Positions 17,727 through 27,487 of a DNA stretch of 64,000 nt are shown here, piece after piece. Each line of letters opens with the position of its first letter. The first letter of the stretch is position 1. The translations under genes and the position numbers were made by a program. Origin of the DNA: Cryobacterium roopkundense (GTDB lineage: Bacteria; Actinomycetota; Actinomycetes; Actinomycetales; Microbacteriaceae); the NCBI RefSeq assembly GCF_014200405.1, contig NZ_JACHBQ010000001.1, forward strand, positions 744,001 through 808,000, given 5' to 3'. Under the pieces are notes generated by a model. The model had not been told where the DNA came from and searched no databases. It saw nothing but the letters and a program-made list of their open reading frames with translations.

Positions 17727-18856
17727 TGTCCGTTCAGTCCAGCCTGAATGAGTCCGTGGTCAACGCCGTCAAGGCGCCCACGTCCCGGCAGTGGCGCGGT
17801 GTGCTGCGTGAGTACGCTGACCGCCTTAACATTTCGGATGCCACGCCCATCATCACGCTCGGCGAGGGCGGCACGCCGCTCATTCCCGCACCGGCGCTCT
17901 CCGCCCGCACCGGCGCGAAGGTCTGGATCAAGTTCGAGGGCATGAACCCGACGGGCTCGTTCAAAGACCGCGGCATGACGATGGCGATCTCGAAGGCGAT
18001 GGAAGACGGCGCGAAGGCCGTTATCTGTGCCTCGACAGGGAACACCTCCGCCTCGGCGGCCGCCTACGCCACCCACGCCGGAATCACGGCCGCGGTGCTC
18101 GTGCCGGAAGGCAAGATCGCCATGGGCAAGCTCAGCCAGGCCGTGGCGCACAACGCCCAGCTGCTGCAGGTGCAGGGCAACTTCGACGACTGCCTCGACA
18201 TCGCCCGCGACCTCGCCGCGAACTATCCTGTGCACCTCGTGAACTCGGTCAACCCCGACCGCATCGAGGGCCAGAAGACCGCGGCGTTCGAGGTCGTCGA
18301 AGTGCTCGGCGACGCCCCAGACTTCCACTTTGTTCCGGTCGGAAACGCCGGCAATTACACCGCCTACTTCCGCGGCTACAGCGAAGAGGTGGCCCGCGGC
18401 GCCACCACGAAGCTTCCGCGCATGTTTGGCTTCCAGGCCTCCGGCAGCGCACCCATCGTGCTCGGCCACCGCGTCGAGAACCCCGACACGATCGCGAGCG
18501 CCATCCGCATCGGAAACCCGGCCTCGTGGGACCTCGCCCTGAACGCACGTGAGGTGAGCGACGGCTACTTCGGTGCCATCACCGACCCGAAGATCCTCGA
18601 AGCCCACCGCATCCTGTCGGCCGAGGTGGGTATCTTCGTCGAGCCCGCCTCCGCGATCGGTGTCGCAGGATTGCTCGAACGCTCCGAGGCCGGACTCATC
18701 CCGGCCGGAGCCACCGTGGTCATCACCGTGACCGGCCACGGCCTGAAAGACCCTCAGTGGGCCCTTCGCACCGCAGACGGCTCGGACGTCTTGCCCACCA
18801 TCGTTCCCGTCGACACCGCCGAAATCGCCAGCGTGCTCGGACTGGGCAAGGCATGA
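17726..18856 (+). CDS. thrC: Threonine synthase
   Basis: 376 residues. A PLP enzyme that turns O-phosphohomoserine into threonine. The PLP lysine is Lys80 in GSFKDRGM; the STGNTSASAAAYA loop and the glycine-rich FVPVGNAGNYTAY phosphate loop are clear. The size and the short N-terminus fit the class II type found in actinobacteria. AAGGAG lies 7 nt upstream and the start overlaps the hom stop by one base. The product order hom-thrC-thrB follows the pathway branch to threonine. Confidence 0.96.
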   Translation: MSVQSSLNESVVNAVKAPTSRQWRGVLREYADRLNISDATPIITLGEGGTPLIPAPALSARTGAKVWIKFEGMNPTGSFKDRGMTMAISKAMEDGAKAVICASTGNTSASAAAYATHAGITAAVLVPEGKIAMGKLSQAVAHNAQLLQVQGNFDDCLDIARDLAANYPVHLVNSVNPDRIEGQKTAAFEVVEVLGDAPDFHFVPVGNAGNYTAYFRGYSEEVARGATTKLPRMFGFQASGSAPIVLGHRVENPDTIASAIRIGNPASWDLALNAREVSDGYFGAITDPKILEAHRILSAEVGIFVEPASAIGVAGLLERSEAGLIPAGATVVITVTGHGLKDPQWALRTADGSDVLPTIVPVDTAEIASVLGLGKA

Positions 18857-19803
18857 CCGAAACGACGGTCTCGCTTGCCGGGCGAGCGGTAGCGGTTCAG
18901 GTTCCGGCCACCACGGCTAACCTAGGCCCCGGCTTCGACACCCTGGGCCTCGCCCTGGCCAAGTACGACCACCTCGAGGTTCGCGTTCGCGACGAGCCCG
19001 GGGTGACCGTCGAGGTGCACGGCGTCGGCGAGGGTGAAGTGCCTACCGACGAAAGCAACCTCGTCGTGAAGGCGATCGCGCACACCTTCGCGGCATACGG
19101 CCTGCCGATGCCGGGCTTGAACCTGGTTGCCCAGAACGTCATTCCGCACGGACGAGGCCTCGGTTCCTCAGGTGCAGCCATCGTCTCGGGCATTCTCGCG
19201 GCGAAGGGGCTGCTCGAGGGAATCGTCGACATCGACGCCGAAGCGCTCCTTGCCCTGGCAACGGAGATGGAAGGCCACCCCGACAACGTGGCACCCGCGC
19301 TGTTCGGCGGTTTGACAATCGCCTGGATGACTCCGGAGGGCCCCAAGCACAAGAAGCTCATGGTGCACCGCGGCGTCAAACCGCTGGTCTTCGTTCCGGA
19401 ACACGTTATGTCGACGGCCCTCGCCAGAAGCCTGCAGCCCGAATCTGTTCCTCACGAGGATGCCGTCTTCAACCTCTCCCGTTCGGCGCTGCTCATTGCG
19501 GCCCTCATCCAGAGCCCGGAGCTGCTGCTGACTGCGACAGAGGACAAGTTGCACCAGAGCTACCGTGCCGCTGCCATGCCGGAGACCAACCGCCTGATCA
19601 CCCTCCTGCGAGAGAAGGGCTTCGCCGCCGTTGTCTCGGGAGCCGGGCCGTCGATCCTGGTGCTCGCGAGCGATCCCGGCCAGCGCCTGGTGGCCGCCGA
19701 ACTCGTGGCCGAGGCCTCCGACACTCCCTGGCGTGCGCTCATGCTCGCGGTGGATTTTCAGGGCGCCACGGTGACGCCGCTGGTCGACGAGGTCGCTGCG
19801 TAA
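18853..19803 (+). CDS. thrB: Homoserine kinase
   Basis: 316 residues from ATG 18853, which overlaps the thrC stop (ATGA); a longer upstream frame is rejected. A GHMP-family kinase that phosphorylates homoserine with ATP. The GHMP signature is PHGRGLGSSGAAIVSGILAA, with PATTANLGPGFDTLGLAL at the N-terminus and GFAAVVSGAGPSILVLA as motif 3. It is the last gene of the aspartate-family operon; a 14-bp hairpin lies 17 bp after the stop. Confidence 0.96.
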   Translation: MTETTVSLAGRAVAVQVPATTANLGPGFDTLGLALAKYDHLEVRVRDEPGVTVEVHGVGEGEVPTDESNLVVKAIAHTFAAYGLPMPGLNLVAQNVIPHGRGLGSSGAAIVSGILAAKGLLEGIVDIDAEALLALATEMEGHPDNVAPALFGGLTIAWMTPEGPKHKKLMVHRGVKPLVFVPEHVMSTALARSLQPESVPHEDAVFNLSRSALLIAALIQSPELLLTATEDKLHQSYRAAAMPETNRLITLLREKGFAAVVSGAGPSILVLASDPGQRLVAAELVAEASDTPWRALMLAVDFQGATVTPLVDEVAA

Positions 19804-19820
19804 GGATCTGAAATGAATCC

Positions 19821-19862
19821 AGGGCGCATAGTGCACGGCTGTGGCCGAGCACTATGCGCCCT
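19821..19862 (+). terminator. Hairpin terminator of lysA-hom-thrC-thrB
   Basis: A perfect 14-bp stem (AGGGCGCATAGTGC at 19821-19834 and its complement at 19849-19862) with a 14-nt loop. No U-tract follows (GTTCTCG), so it may need Rho or act as a processing barrier. Confidence 0.7.
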
Positions 19863-20122
19863 GTTCTCGTGACGCCGCTCGTTCTTGTCGCGGCGGGAGA
19901 AGTGCTAGAGTGATTGCGCACCCGATAGAAACCGCGCAATCTGCGAACTCGTCTCCGGTGCATTCCCTGTAACTCACTGCTATTGCGTCGTTAGACCGTG
20001 GCTGTGTGTGTTCATACCAATCCCCTCAATTTGTCGGATTGGTTCACTCGCAGCGCGTTCAGTCGCTGCACACATCTCTCCTGGCACGTTTTGTATGGCG
20101 TCAGGGGAAAGGAACCCCCTTC
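19863..20122 (+). promoter_or_regulatory. rho promoter candidate and long leader
   Basis: TTCTTG (19882-19887) and TAGAGT (19906-19911) with an 18-bp spacer form a plausible sigma-70-like promoter. Transcription would begin near 19918, leaving a leader of about 205 nt before the GTG of rho. Long leaders in front of rho fit autoregulation by Rho-dependent attenuation known in other bacteria; that it happens here is inferred. Confidence 0.45.
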
Positions 20123-22456
20123 GTGACCGATGTCAACCTCCGTTCCACTGGTACGGAAATTTCTCGCCTGAACTCCCTCCGCGTCGCCGAGCTGCAAGCT
20201 CTGGCCGTCGGGCTGGGTATTCAGGGCGCATCCAAACTTCGTAAAGGAGAGCTCGTGGAAGCTATTGCTGCGCAACAGTCAGTGGTCGGCGGCGGCGACG
20301 CGCCGACAGCTACCAGCGCCGTCGATGCCGCTCGTGCTGCCGCCGCACCGGTGGCCGAGGCCGCCCCGCGCAAGCGCGCGCCGCGCCGCGCCAGCTCCGC
20401 AACGGCTGCCCCAGCGGTGGCGCACGTCAATGCCGACGGCAGTGCCATCGACAAGTTGGGCTCACTCGGCATCATCCTGCCGGAGGCCAAGCCCACCGTC
20501 GTTTCTTCCGTCGCACCAGTCGAGACCGCTGTCGACGCTGCCGCCGATGAGAAGCCGGCTCGCCAGACGCGCAAGCGTGCTGTGCGCGTGGCACCTGTCG
20601 ACGTGAGCGAGGCCGCCGATGTCGTGTCCGACACCGCCGCCGCCGCTGACGCCGCTGACTCTGAAAAGACTGCAACCGATGCGCCCGCCACCGGGTCGCG
20701 CCGCAACTCGCGCCGTGCTTCATCGCTTCGCCCCCGTGTGATTCACGAAGAGGCTCCCGTTGTCTCCGAGCCTTACGACGAAGCCGCTGCCGTTTCCGAC
20801 GGGTCCTCTGAAGAATCGGCTGACGCCGCTGAGGAGCAGGTCGAGCAGCCCCGTCAGGGTCGCAGCCGCAACCGCAGCCGCGGCGATCGCACGCAGAATG
20901 CCGATCGCGCGAACGACCGCGCCCCCCAAGACCGTAACCAGGCCCAGGACCGCAACCAGACGCAGAACGAGCGCGGCCAGGGTGCACAGGACGACGGCAA
21001 TCGCCAGCAGAACCAGCGTCAGGCCGGACGCAACCAGGACCGCAACCAGGGTCAGAACGACCGTGCGCAGAACCAGGATCGCGGCCAGGACCGTAACCAG
21101 GGCGACCGTAACCAGAACCAGGACCGTAACCAGGACCGGGCCCAGCAGGACCGCAACCAGAATCAGGATCGCAACCAGGGGCCGGATCGCGCCGGACTGG
21201 ATGAGGACCTGAACGGTCGCGGAAATCGCAACCGTTACCGTGACCGCAAGCGCCGCGGCCCGAACACGGGTGAAGAATTCGAGCCAGAGGTCAACGACGA
21301 TGACGTGCTCATCCCCGTCGCTGGAATCCTCGACGTGCTCGACAACTACGCCTTCGTGCGCACCTCCGGCTACCTGCCCGGTGCCAGCGACGTGTACGTG
21401 TCGCTCGGCCAGGTCAAGAAGTACAACCTGCGCAAGGGTGACGCCGTCGTCGGTTCCATCCGCCAGCCGCACGAGGGCGACCAGAGCGGTCGCCAGAAGT
21501 ACAACGCCATCGTCAAGGTCGACTCGATCAACGGTCTCACCGTTGAGGAGGCGGCAACCCGCGTCGAATTCCAGAAGCTCACACCGCTCTACCCCCAGGA
21601 GCGTTTGCGCCTGGAGACCGAGCCCGGCAAGGTCACGCAGCGCATCATCGACCTGGTCGCCCCGATCGGAAAGGGTCAGCGCGGCCTCATCGTCGCACCG
21701 CCGAAGGCCGGCAAAACCATCGTCATGCAGCAGATCGCCAACGCGATCGCCACGAACAACCCCGAGGTCCACCTCATGGTTGTTCTCGTCGACGAGCGTC
21801 CTGAAGAAGTCACCGACATGCAGCGCACCGTCAAGGGTGAGGTCATCGCCTCTACCTTTGACCGTCCGGCCGAGGACCACACGACGGTCGCCGAGCTCGC
21901 CATCGAGCGCGCCAAGCGCCTCGTGGAGCTGGGCCACGACGTCGTCGTGCTGCTCGACTCCATCACCCGTCTGGGCCGTGCCTACAACCTCGTGGCCCCG
22001 CCGTCGGGTCGCATTCTCTCCGGTGGCGTCGACGCATCCGCTCTGTACCCGCCGAAGCGTTTCTTCGGTGCCGCGCGCAACATCGAGAACGGTGGATCGC
22101 TCACCATCCTCGCGTCGGCGCTCGTCGAGACCGGTTCCAAGATGGACGAGGTCATCTTCGAGGAGTTCAAGGGAACCGGCAACATGGAGCTCCGCCTGTC
22201 ACGCCACCTGGCCGACAAGCGCATCTTCCCCGCGGTCGACGTGAACGCATCGGGAACCCGCCGCGAAGAAATGCTGATGAGCGCGGATGAAGTGAAGGTC
22301 ACCTGGAAGCTGCGTCGCGCCCTCGCCGGACTCGAGCAGCAGCAGGCACTCGAGCTCATCCTCGGCCGCCTCAAGGAGACGTCCTCGAACGTGGAGTTCC
22401 TCGCCCAGGTGCAGAAGTCGATGCCGACCCTGAGCGGGTCGGAAAAGGACCGCTAA
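20123..22456 (+). CDS. rho: Transcription termination factor Rho with large N-terminal insert
   Basis: 777 residues from GTG 20123, with AAAGGAA about 9 nt upstream. Rho is a hexameric RNA-dependent ATPase that ends transcription. Visible parts: the Rho_N helix domain ([20 protein letters not shown]), a huge insert (about residues 55-390), the RNA-binding cold-shock domain ([20 protein letters not shown]), the Walker A motif PPKAGKT (Lys531), Walker [17 protein letters not shown] and the R-loop region. The insert begins Ala/Thr-rich and ends in a tract of repeated DRNQ-like units. E. coli Rho is 419 residues. prfA overlaps the stop by one base. Confidence 0.96.
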   Translation: MTDVNLRSTGTEISRLNSLRVAELQALAVGLGIQGASKLRKGELVEAIAAQQSVVGGGDAPTATSAVDAARAAAAPVAEAAPRKRAPRRASSATAAPAVAHVNADGSAIDKLGSLGIILPEAKPTVVSSVAPVETAVDAAADEKPARQTRKRAVRVAPVDVSEAADVVSDTAAAADAADSEKTATDAPATGSRRNSRRASSLRPRVIHEEAPVVSEPYDEAAAVSDGSSEESADAAEEQVEQPRQGRSRNRSRGDRTQNADRANDRAPQDRNQAQDRNQTQNERGQGAQDDGNRQQNQRQAGRNQDRNQGQNDRAQNQDRGQDRNQGDRNQNQDRNQDRAQQDRNQNQDRNQGPDRAGLDEDLNGRGNRNRYRDRKRRGPNTGEEFEPEVNDDDVLIPVAGILDVLDNYAFVRTSGYLPGASDVYVSLGQVKKYNLRKGDAVVGSIRQPHEGDQSGRQKYNAIVKVDSINGLTVEEAATRVEFQKLTPLYPQERLRLETEPGKVTQRIIDLVAPIGKGQRGLIVAPPKAGKTIVMQQIANAIATNNPEVHLMVVLVDERPEEVTDMQRTVKGEVIASTFDRPAEDHTTVAELAIERAKRLVELGHDVVVLLDSITRLGRAYNLVAPPSGRILSGGVDASALYPPKRFFGAARNIENGGSLTILASALVETGSKMDEVIFEEFKGTGNMELRLSRHLADKRIFPAVDVNASGTRREEMLMSADEVKVTWKLRRALAGLEQQQALELILGRLKETSSNVEFLAQVQKSMPTLSGSEKDR
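20927..21200 (+). repeat. DRNQ-type low-complexity tract in rho
   Basis: Degenerate tandem units coding mainly for D-R-N-Q, with variants [12 protein letters not shown] and [11 protein letters not shown]. The DNA units (CAGGACCGCAACCAG and close relatives) recur about every 12-24 bp. The tract is rich in N, Q, D and R, with no hydrophobic core, and is expected to be disordered and RNA-binding. Confidence 0.85.
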
Positions 22457-23535
22457 TGTTCGAATCCGTCCTCACGCTGCTGGCCGAGCACGACGACCTC
22501 CAGTCGCAGTTGGCGGATCCGGAGCTGCACGCGAATCCGGCCCGTTCCAAGAAGGTCAACCGACGCTACGCCGAGCTGAGCCGCATCATCGCGGCGTACC
22601 ACGAGTGGAAGGCCGTGAGCGACAATCTCGACGCCGCTCGCGAACTGGCGGACGAGGACCCCTCCTTTGCGGAAGAGATCCCCGAGCTCACGGAACAGCT
22701 CGACGTCACGGCCGAAAAGCTGCGACGCCTGCTCATTCCGCGGGACCCGCTCGATGCCCGTGACGTGATCATGGAGATCAAGATGGGGGAGGGCGGCGCG
22801 GAATCCGCGCTGTTCGCCGCCGACCTGCTCCGAATGTACCTGCACTACGCGGAATCCAATCGCTGGAAGACCGAGATCATCGAGCAGACCACGAGCGACC
22901 TCGGCGGTATCAAGGACATCCAGCTGGCCATCAAGGGATCTTCGAGCGATCCCGCCGATGGCGTCTGGGCGCACCTCAAATACGAGGGCGGCGTGCACCG
23001 TGTTCAGCGGGTGCCCGCCACCGAGTCCCAGGGACGGATCCATACGTCCGCCGCCGGCGTGCTCGTCTTCCCCGAAGTCGACGAGCCTGAAGAGGTCGAG
23101 ATCAGCGCCAACGACCTCAAGATCGACGTGTACCGCTCGAGTGGCCCCGGTGGCCAGTCGGTGAACACGACGGACTCCGCCGTGCGTATCACCCACTTGC
23201 CCACCGGCATCGTGGTGGCAATGCAGAACGAGAAGAGCCAGCTACAGAACAAGGAAGCGGGCATGCGCGTTCTGCGGGCCCGGGTTCTCGCCCGGCAGCA
23301 GGAAGAGATCGATGCGGCCGCGAGCCTCGTGCGCAAGGGTCAGATCCGCACCATGGATCGCTCCGAGCGCATTCGCACGTACAACTTCCCTGAAAACCGC
23401 ATTGCCGACCACCGTACCGGCTACAAGGCGTACAACCTTGACGCCGTCATGAACGGTGCCCTGCACGCCGTGATCGAGTCGTGCATCACGGCCGACGAAG
23501 AAACGCGTCTGGCCGAGCTGGGCGATCCGGAGTAA
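22456..23535 (+). CDS. prfA: Peptide chain release factor 1
   Basis: 359 residues. RF1 recognises UAA and UAG in the ribosomal A site and triggers peptide release. The catalytic GGQ is at 232-234 within [20 protein letters not shown]. The recognition loop reads [13 protein letters not shown], where PAT is the RF1-type tripeptide, so this is RF1 and not RF2. The start overlaps the rho stop (TAATG). In many relatives prmC, whose product methylates the GGQ glutamine, follows at once; here it lies 5 kb further on. Confidence 0.96.
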   Translation: MFESVLTLLAEHDDLQSQLADPELHANPARSKKVNRRYAELSRIIAAYHEWKAVSDNLDAARELADEDPSFAEEIPELTEQLDVTAEKLRRLLIPRDPLDARDVIMEIKMGEGGAESALFAADLLRMYLHYAESNRWKTEIIEQTTSDLGGIKDIQLAIKGSSSDPADGVWAHLKYEGGVHRVQRVPATESQGRIHTSAAGVLVFPEVDEPEEVEISANDLKIDVYRSSGPGGQSVNTTDSAVRITHLPTGIVVAMQNEKSQLQNKEAGMRVLRARVLARQQEEIDAAASLVRKGQIRTMDRSERIRTYNFPENRIADHRTGYKAYNLDAVMNGALHAVIESCITADEETRLAELGDPE

Positions 23536-23551
23536 CCCCCGGTTCCTCCCG

Positions 23552-23587
23552 AAGCGGTCCCCTGGTCAGCAGGGGGCCGCTTTTTTT
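23552..23587 (+). terminator. Rho-independent terminator after prfA
   Basis: A GC-rich stem (AAGCGGTCCCCTG paired with CAGGGGGCCGCTT, one bulge or wobble) with loop GTCA, followed by a run of seven T. It ends the rho-prfA transcript. Confidence 0.85.
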
Positions 23588-23687
23588 CTCCCTCCGGAGT
23601 CGTCCGGTACTACTATGAATGCTGTCAATTCCGGGTTCCCCAGCCCCACCGCTGCACCGAACCCCTTCGTGAATCGGGAGCGGAACC

Positions 23688-24614
23688 ATGAAAGCGGTGC
23701 AGATTCGTCACTTCGGCAGTCCGGACGACCTCGTCATCAGCGAGGCACCGGCTCCACCCACGCCCGGCGAGGGACAACTCCTGGTCAGGGTTGCGGCAGC
23801 GAGCGTCAACCCTCTCGACGAACTGACCGTCGTGGGAGGCCTCGAATCGATTGTTCCCCTGAAGCTACCCGTCATCGTGGGCGGCGACTTCGCCGGAATC
23901 GTGCAGGACATTGGGCCCGGTGTCGACAACGTGCAGGTCGGTGATGCCGTCATCGGCCAGGCCCACCCCGCCCTCGGCGGGAACGGAACCTTCGCGGAAT
24001 TCATTCTGGCCCCAGCCGCCCTCACCAGTCGGGCGCCGGAGGTGATCGACCTCGTGGAGGCGGCCGGGCTGCCCCTCGCGGGGTCAAGTGCCCTGCAGGC
24101 GCTGCGCACGCTCGAGGTGGGACCCGACAGCACGATCGTCGTTCTCGGCGCCGGGGGGGCTGTGGGAAGTATCGGCGTGCAGGCCGCCAAACACCTGGGA
24201 GCCACGGTGATTGCGGATGCTGCGGCTGACGACACAGAGTATGTGCGCAGCATCGGTGCGGACCAGGTCTACAACTACGCCGACCAGTCGTGGGTGAGCC
24301 GCGTGCACGACGTCGACGGGATCCTCGACGCGTCCACAGGCGTCGACGCAACCATCTACTATCCGATGCTCAAGCCCGCGGCGCGCTTCGTGTCGCTCGC
24401 AACCCGGCACGACCCTGAGGCCGCGGAAGCGGCGGGAATCGAAGCCATCAACCAGTTCACCTATCCTGCGACGGAGCTGCTGGCGGAGGTCGCGAGTCTC
24501 GTCGACGCCGGCGTGATCCATCAAAGAATTGCGGCAGTTTTCCCAGCGGCCCACACCAGGGCGGCATTTGCGGCAGCCGGAATCGCCCACGGAAAATGTC
24601 TCGTCACGTTCTGA
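23688..24614 (+). CDS. NADP-dependent oxidoreductase, quinone-reductase-like (zinc-free MDR)
   Basis: 308 residues. The medium-chain dehydrogenase/reductase fold is shown by MKAVQIRHFGSPDDLVISE at the N-terminus, the SVNPLD motif, VGGDFAGIVQDIGPGV and the NADP-binding loop VVLGAGGAVGSIGVQAAKHLGA. Cysteine zinc ligands of alcohol dehydrogenases are absent, which points to the quinone oxidoreductase (QOR) branch. It begins at ATG 23688 with GGAG upstream and stands alone between the prfA terminator and the disrupted secreted gene. The substrate is unknown. Confidence 0.85.
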   Translation: MKAVQIRHFGSPDDLVISEAPAPPTPGEGQLLVRVAAASVNPLDELTVVGGLESIVPLKLPVIVGGDFAGIVQDIGPGVDNVQVGDAVIGQAHPALGGNGTFAEFILAPAALTSRAPEVIDLVEAAGLPLAGSSALQALRTLEVGPDSTIVVLGAGGAVGSIGVQAAKHLGATVIADAAADDTEYVRSIGADQVYNYADQSWVSRVHDVDGILDASTGVDATIYYPMLKPAARFVSLATRHDPEAAEAAGIEAINQFTYPATELLAEVASLVDAGVIHQRIAAVFPAAHTRAAFAAAGIAHGKCLVTF

Positions 24615-25043
24615 CGATCAGGCGGAATTCGTCGTGAACAGTACCTTGATGTGTTGACACGTAGCGCGGGACGCTGGAGTCTGAGAGGGAGACAGACTCG
24701 AAACCCAAGTGAAAGTGTTGGCATTTGTCATGAAAAAACTTGCAAAGAAAAAAGCAGCATCGCTCATTCTCACATTCTTCGCCGTAGCAGTCGCAGTTTT
24801 CGGCGTGAGCGCACCGGCTTATGCGGCCACAAAGATCTCCCATTCCTCGGCCACCTCGCAGTTGAGTGCGGCCGGCGTGACCTGGAGTTCCAGCGGCAAT
24901 TGCTCCACGCGATCGAACTCCACTTGCACGTCGTTCGACCAGGTCAACCAGGAGTCGATCCCCTACGTGTCAGGGTTGGGTGAGGCCAGTACCTCAGAGC
25001 AAGTCCGCCGTTTGACGTAGGGCGAGAATCAGGAATCATCACC

Positions 25044-25478
25044 ATGTCCAGTCCGTCTTTGAGCGCAGTGCGCGACGATAGTCATATGAGTAGTCCCGGA
25101 CCCCGAGCTGGTGGTCCGACCTCGAGAAGGTCGTTCACCCCAGCGCAGAAGCTTGCGTACCTCGCCGCGTATGACACGGCCATCAAGAACAACGAGGGCG
25201 GCACTTATCTGCGCACCGAAGGGCTCTACTCCTCGCAGATCACCGAATGGCGAAAACTGCGCGACGCGGGCGTCCTCGCAGGCAAGAAGCCCGGTGAAAA
25301 GATTGGCCGGTTAACTCCGGAGCAGGCTGAAATCGCCCGGCTGCGCCGCCAGTTGAGCAAGACCGAGCAGCGGTTGGAAACGACGGGGGTGGCGTTGGAG
25401 ATCATGTCAAAAATGCACGAGCTACTCGAAAGTCTTTCGAAGAGCTCGCGGGACGAAACACCGTGCGCGTTGCCGTAA
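25044..25478 (+). CDS. IS3 transposase OrfA (helix-turn-helix part)
   Basis: 144 residues. The N-terminal helix-turn-helix (FTPAQKLAYLAAYDTAIKNN, then YSSQITEWRKLRDAG) binds the IS ends, and a leucine-zipper-like helix follows (EIARLRRQLSKTEQRLETT). It overlaps OrfB by 16 bases, with OrfB in the -1 frame, the standard IS3 arrangement for making the fused transposase by programmed frameshifting. Candidate slip sites are CAAAAAT (25408-25414) and GAAAG (25428-25432), since the OrfB frame is open upstream of both. Confidence 0.88.
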   Translation: MSSPSLSAVRDDSHMSSPGPRAGGPTSRRSFTPAQKLAYLAAYDTAIKNNEGGTYLRTEGLYSSQITEWRKLRDAGVLAGKKPGEKIGRLTPEQAEIARLRRQLSKTEQRLETTGVALEIMSKMHELLESLSKSSRDETPCALP

Positions 25479-26485
25479 TGACCGCGTACCGCGAACTGGC
25501 CAGTCGAGGGATCTCGACTCGCGTCGCGGCCGACCTGGTCGGGATCCCTCGAGCGACAGCCACAAGGAAACGACGCATTCCCGTGGCCCGGCCGGCGCTG
25601 ATTCCGGCGAACAAGATCGGCGACACCGGCCGCCGCGAGATCCTTGACGTCGTCAATTCACAGCCGTTCGTTGACCTGCCACCGATCCAGATCTACGCCC
25701 AACTGCTCGACGCGGACACGTACTTGTGCTCCATATCAACGATGTATCGGGTGTTGAACGAGAATCAGCAGGTCAAGGACCGCCGCCGCCAGGCGCGCCA
25801 TCCTGCCCGGGCGATCCCGGAACTGACGGCGACGGGACCCGGCCAGGTACTCAGCTGGGATATTACGAAACTCGCCGGCCCGATCAAGGGCAAGTACTTC
25901 GATGCTTACGTGATGATCGATATTTACTCCCGCTACATCGTCGGCGCCTATGTTCACGCGTCGGAATCCGGCGAGCTGGCGGTGGAGATGATGAAGGAGA
26001 TCTTCGGCATTCACGGCGTCCCTCAGGTCGTTCACGCCGACCGCGGCACGTCGATGACATCCAAGACCGTCGCGGCGCTGTTGTCTGACTTGGAGGTCAC
26101 CAAATCGCACTCGAGGCCTCGGGTGAGTAACGATAATCCCTACAGCGAGGCCTGGTTCAAGACCCTGAAGTTCGCTCCGACGTTCCCCGAACGCTTCGGC
26201 TCCCTTGCCGACGCGAAGACGTTCATGGCCTCGTTCGTCGACGGCTACAACCACGAGCATCGCCACTCCGGGATCGGCCTCAACACGCCAGCAGACGTTC
26301 ATTACGGCCTCGCCGAGGCGAAGGCCATCGAACGGGCAGCGACGCTGGACGCGGCACGCGCACGCTTCCCAGAGCGATTCAGCACCAACAAGGCGCCGCA
26401 GATCCTGTCCATTCCCAAGACGGCATGGATCAATAAACCAGCCCCCAAACCTATCGAGAATGAAGGGCTCGAACTAGCCGCCTAA
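25463..26485 (+). CDS. IS3 transposase OrfB (DDE integrase core)
   Basis: 340 residues from GTG 25463. The rve-type core has the three acidic residues in LSWDITKL, VVHADRGTSM and NPYSEAWFKTLK, and the conserved ending FVDGYNHEHRHSGIGLNTPADVH. An HTH_21-like segment (IYAQLLDADTYLCSISTMYRVL) precedes it. Both frames are intact, so the element may be active. The functional transposase is expected to be the OrfA-OrfB frameshift fusion. Confidence 0.9.
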   Translation: MRVAVMTAYRELASRGISTRVAADLVGIPRATATRKRRIPVARPALIPANKIGDTGRREILDVVNSQPFVDLPPIQIYAQLLDADTYLCSISTMYRVLNENQQVKDRRRQARHPARAIPELTATGPGQVLSWDITKLAGPIKGKYFDAYVMIDIYSRYIVGAYVHASESGELAVEMMKEIFGIHGVPQVVHADRGTSMTSKTVAALLSDLEVTKSHSRPRVSNDNPYSEAWFKTLKFAPTFPERFGSLADAKTFMASFVDGYNHEHRHSGIGLNTPADVHYGLAEAKAIERAATLDAARARFPERFSTNKAPQILSIPKTAWINKPAPKPIENEGLELAA

Positions 26486-26812
26486 ACTCCCACTGGCCTC
26501 ATCCACCTTGACAAATTCCGATCTCCGGCGTGGTCACCCTCAAGAACGCAAGCGGCTGCGCTATCAACGTGACAGGCGGCACAGAGGTCGGGCATGCGGC
26601 CGGTACGTACAGCCACTACAACGGATACAAGATTGACGTGTCCGATTACACATGCATCAGCAGTTACATCACGAACTCGTTCACCTACATCGGTGTTCGG
26701 GGCGATGGCGCCCCGCAGTACCAGTCGGGGGCTGGCAACGTGTACGCCAACGAGGGTAGCCACTGGGACATCACGTTCTACAACTGTGGTGGGTGCTGAC
26801 GCTTGAGGTATG

Positions 26813-26846
26813 ACAAGAACCCCGCCGAGATCGACGGGGTTCTTGT
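26813..26846. terminator. Bidirectional terminator between secreted pseudogene and cysE
   Basis: A perfect 12-bp stem (ACAAGAACCCCG and its complement) around a 10-nt loop. The genes on both sides converge on it, and the AACCCC/GGGGTT arms give T-rich tails in both directions. Confidence 0.82.
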
Positions 26847-26852
26847 GCGTCG

Positions 26853-27443
26853 CTAGATGTAATAATCCTCGGGCCAGGGGACCCCACCACGCGCGGACTC
26901 GCTCGTCTCCGGTTTGACGGGGCGCACCTTCGCCGGAAGGCCTACGAGCAGCGAATGCGGCGGCGCGTCCTTGGTCACCACGGAGTTCGCACCGATCGTG
27001 CTGCGCGCGCCGATGGTGATGGGGCCGAGCACCTTGGCGCCCGCACCGACGGTGACGCCGTCTTCGAGCGTGGGGTGACGCTTGTCGCCACGGTTCACGC
27101 CGTGGCGGCTCTTGCCGCCGAGAGTGACGCCGTGATACAGCATCACGTCGTCGCCCAGCTCGGCTGTCTCGCCGATCACGACGCCCATGCCGTGATCGAT
27201 GAACAGACGCCGACCGATCGTGGCCCCCGGGTGGATCTCGATCCCGGTGAGGAACCGGGCAAACTGTGACACCAGGCGTGCGGGGAGATAGAACCGGCGG
27301 CGCCACAGAATATGGGCGACACGGTAGCTCCACACCGCATGCAGCCCGCTATAAGCGAGAAAGATTTCGGCGTTGCTCCGCGCAGCGGGATCATGCTTGT
27401 GCGCGTTCGCCACATCCTCGCGAATGCGAGCCACAATTGTCAT
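26853..27443 (-). CDS. cysE: Serine O-acetyltransferase
   Basis: 196 residues from ATG 27443; the longer upstream frame overlaps cysK and is rejected. It transfers acetyl from acetyl-CoA to serine to make O-acetylserine for cysteine synthesis. The left-handed beta-helix hexapeptides ([40 protein letters not shown]) and the catalytic histidine region [21 protein letters not shown] are clear. It is the short, EpsC-like form. It lies 44 bp downstream of cysK on the same strand, so the two consecutive enzymes of the pathway are co-expressed and may form a cysteine synthase complex. Confidence 0.95.
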   Translation of the reverse strand: MTIVARIREDVANAHKHDPAARSNAEIFLAYSGLHAVWSYRVAHILWRRRFYLPARLVSQFARFLTGIEIHPGATIGRRLFIDHGMGVVIGETAELGDDVMLYHGVTLGGKSRHGVNRGDKRHPTLEDGVTVGAGAKVLGPITIGARSTIGANSVVTKDAPPHSLLVGLPAKVRPVKPETSESARGGVPWPEDYYI

Positions 27444-27487
27444 CGAAGGAGTCTGTCCCTGTTCCGTCCGTGCCTGTTCCCGGCGTC

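Larger units (their letters stand above)
24961..26518. mobile_element. IS3-family insertion sequence, about 1558 bp
   Basis: Imperfect terminal repeats are seen: TGTCAGGGTTGGGTGAGGCC near 24969 and, from the right end, TGTCAAGGTGGATGAGGCC, both continuing CAGT. CGATC occurs at 24956-24960 and 26519-26523, read as a 5-bp target duplication because one copy restores the host reading frame. The outermost bases do not pair well, so the exact ends are uncertain by several bases. It carries overlapping orfA and orfB. Confidence 0.78.
24730..26799 (+). pseudogene. Small secreted M15-peptidase-like protein, split by IS3
   Basis: The 5' part (24730-24960) encodes a signal peptide (MKKLAKKKAASLILTFFAVA, cleavage after APAYA) and a mature start SQLSAAGVTWSSSGNC. 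The 3' part (26524-26799) resumes with SGVVTLKNASGCAINVTGGT and ends CGGC. Joining them at one CGATC copy gives 168 residues without a frame change. The 3' part has SHYNGYKID and GSHWDI, which match the zinc-ligand spacing SxHxxGxxxD ... HW of M15 (VanY/endolysin-like) peptidases. The original protein was therefore probably an exported wall or peptide hydrolase; this is inference. GTG 24709 is an alternative start. Confidence 0.75.

Noticed and set aside
20927..21200. CRISPR-like repeats in the rho coding region
   Set aside because: The units are coding, degenerate, in frame and without spacers; they encode a low-complexity peptide tract. No CRISPR array was seen elsewhere.
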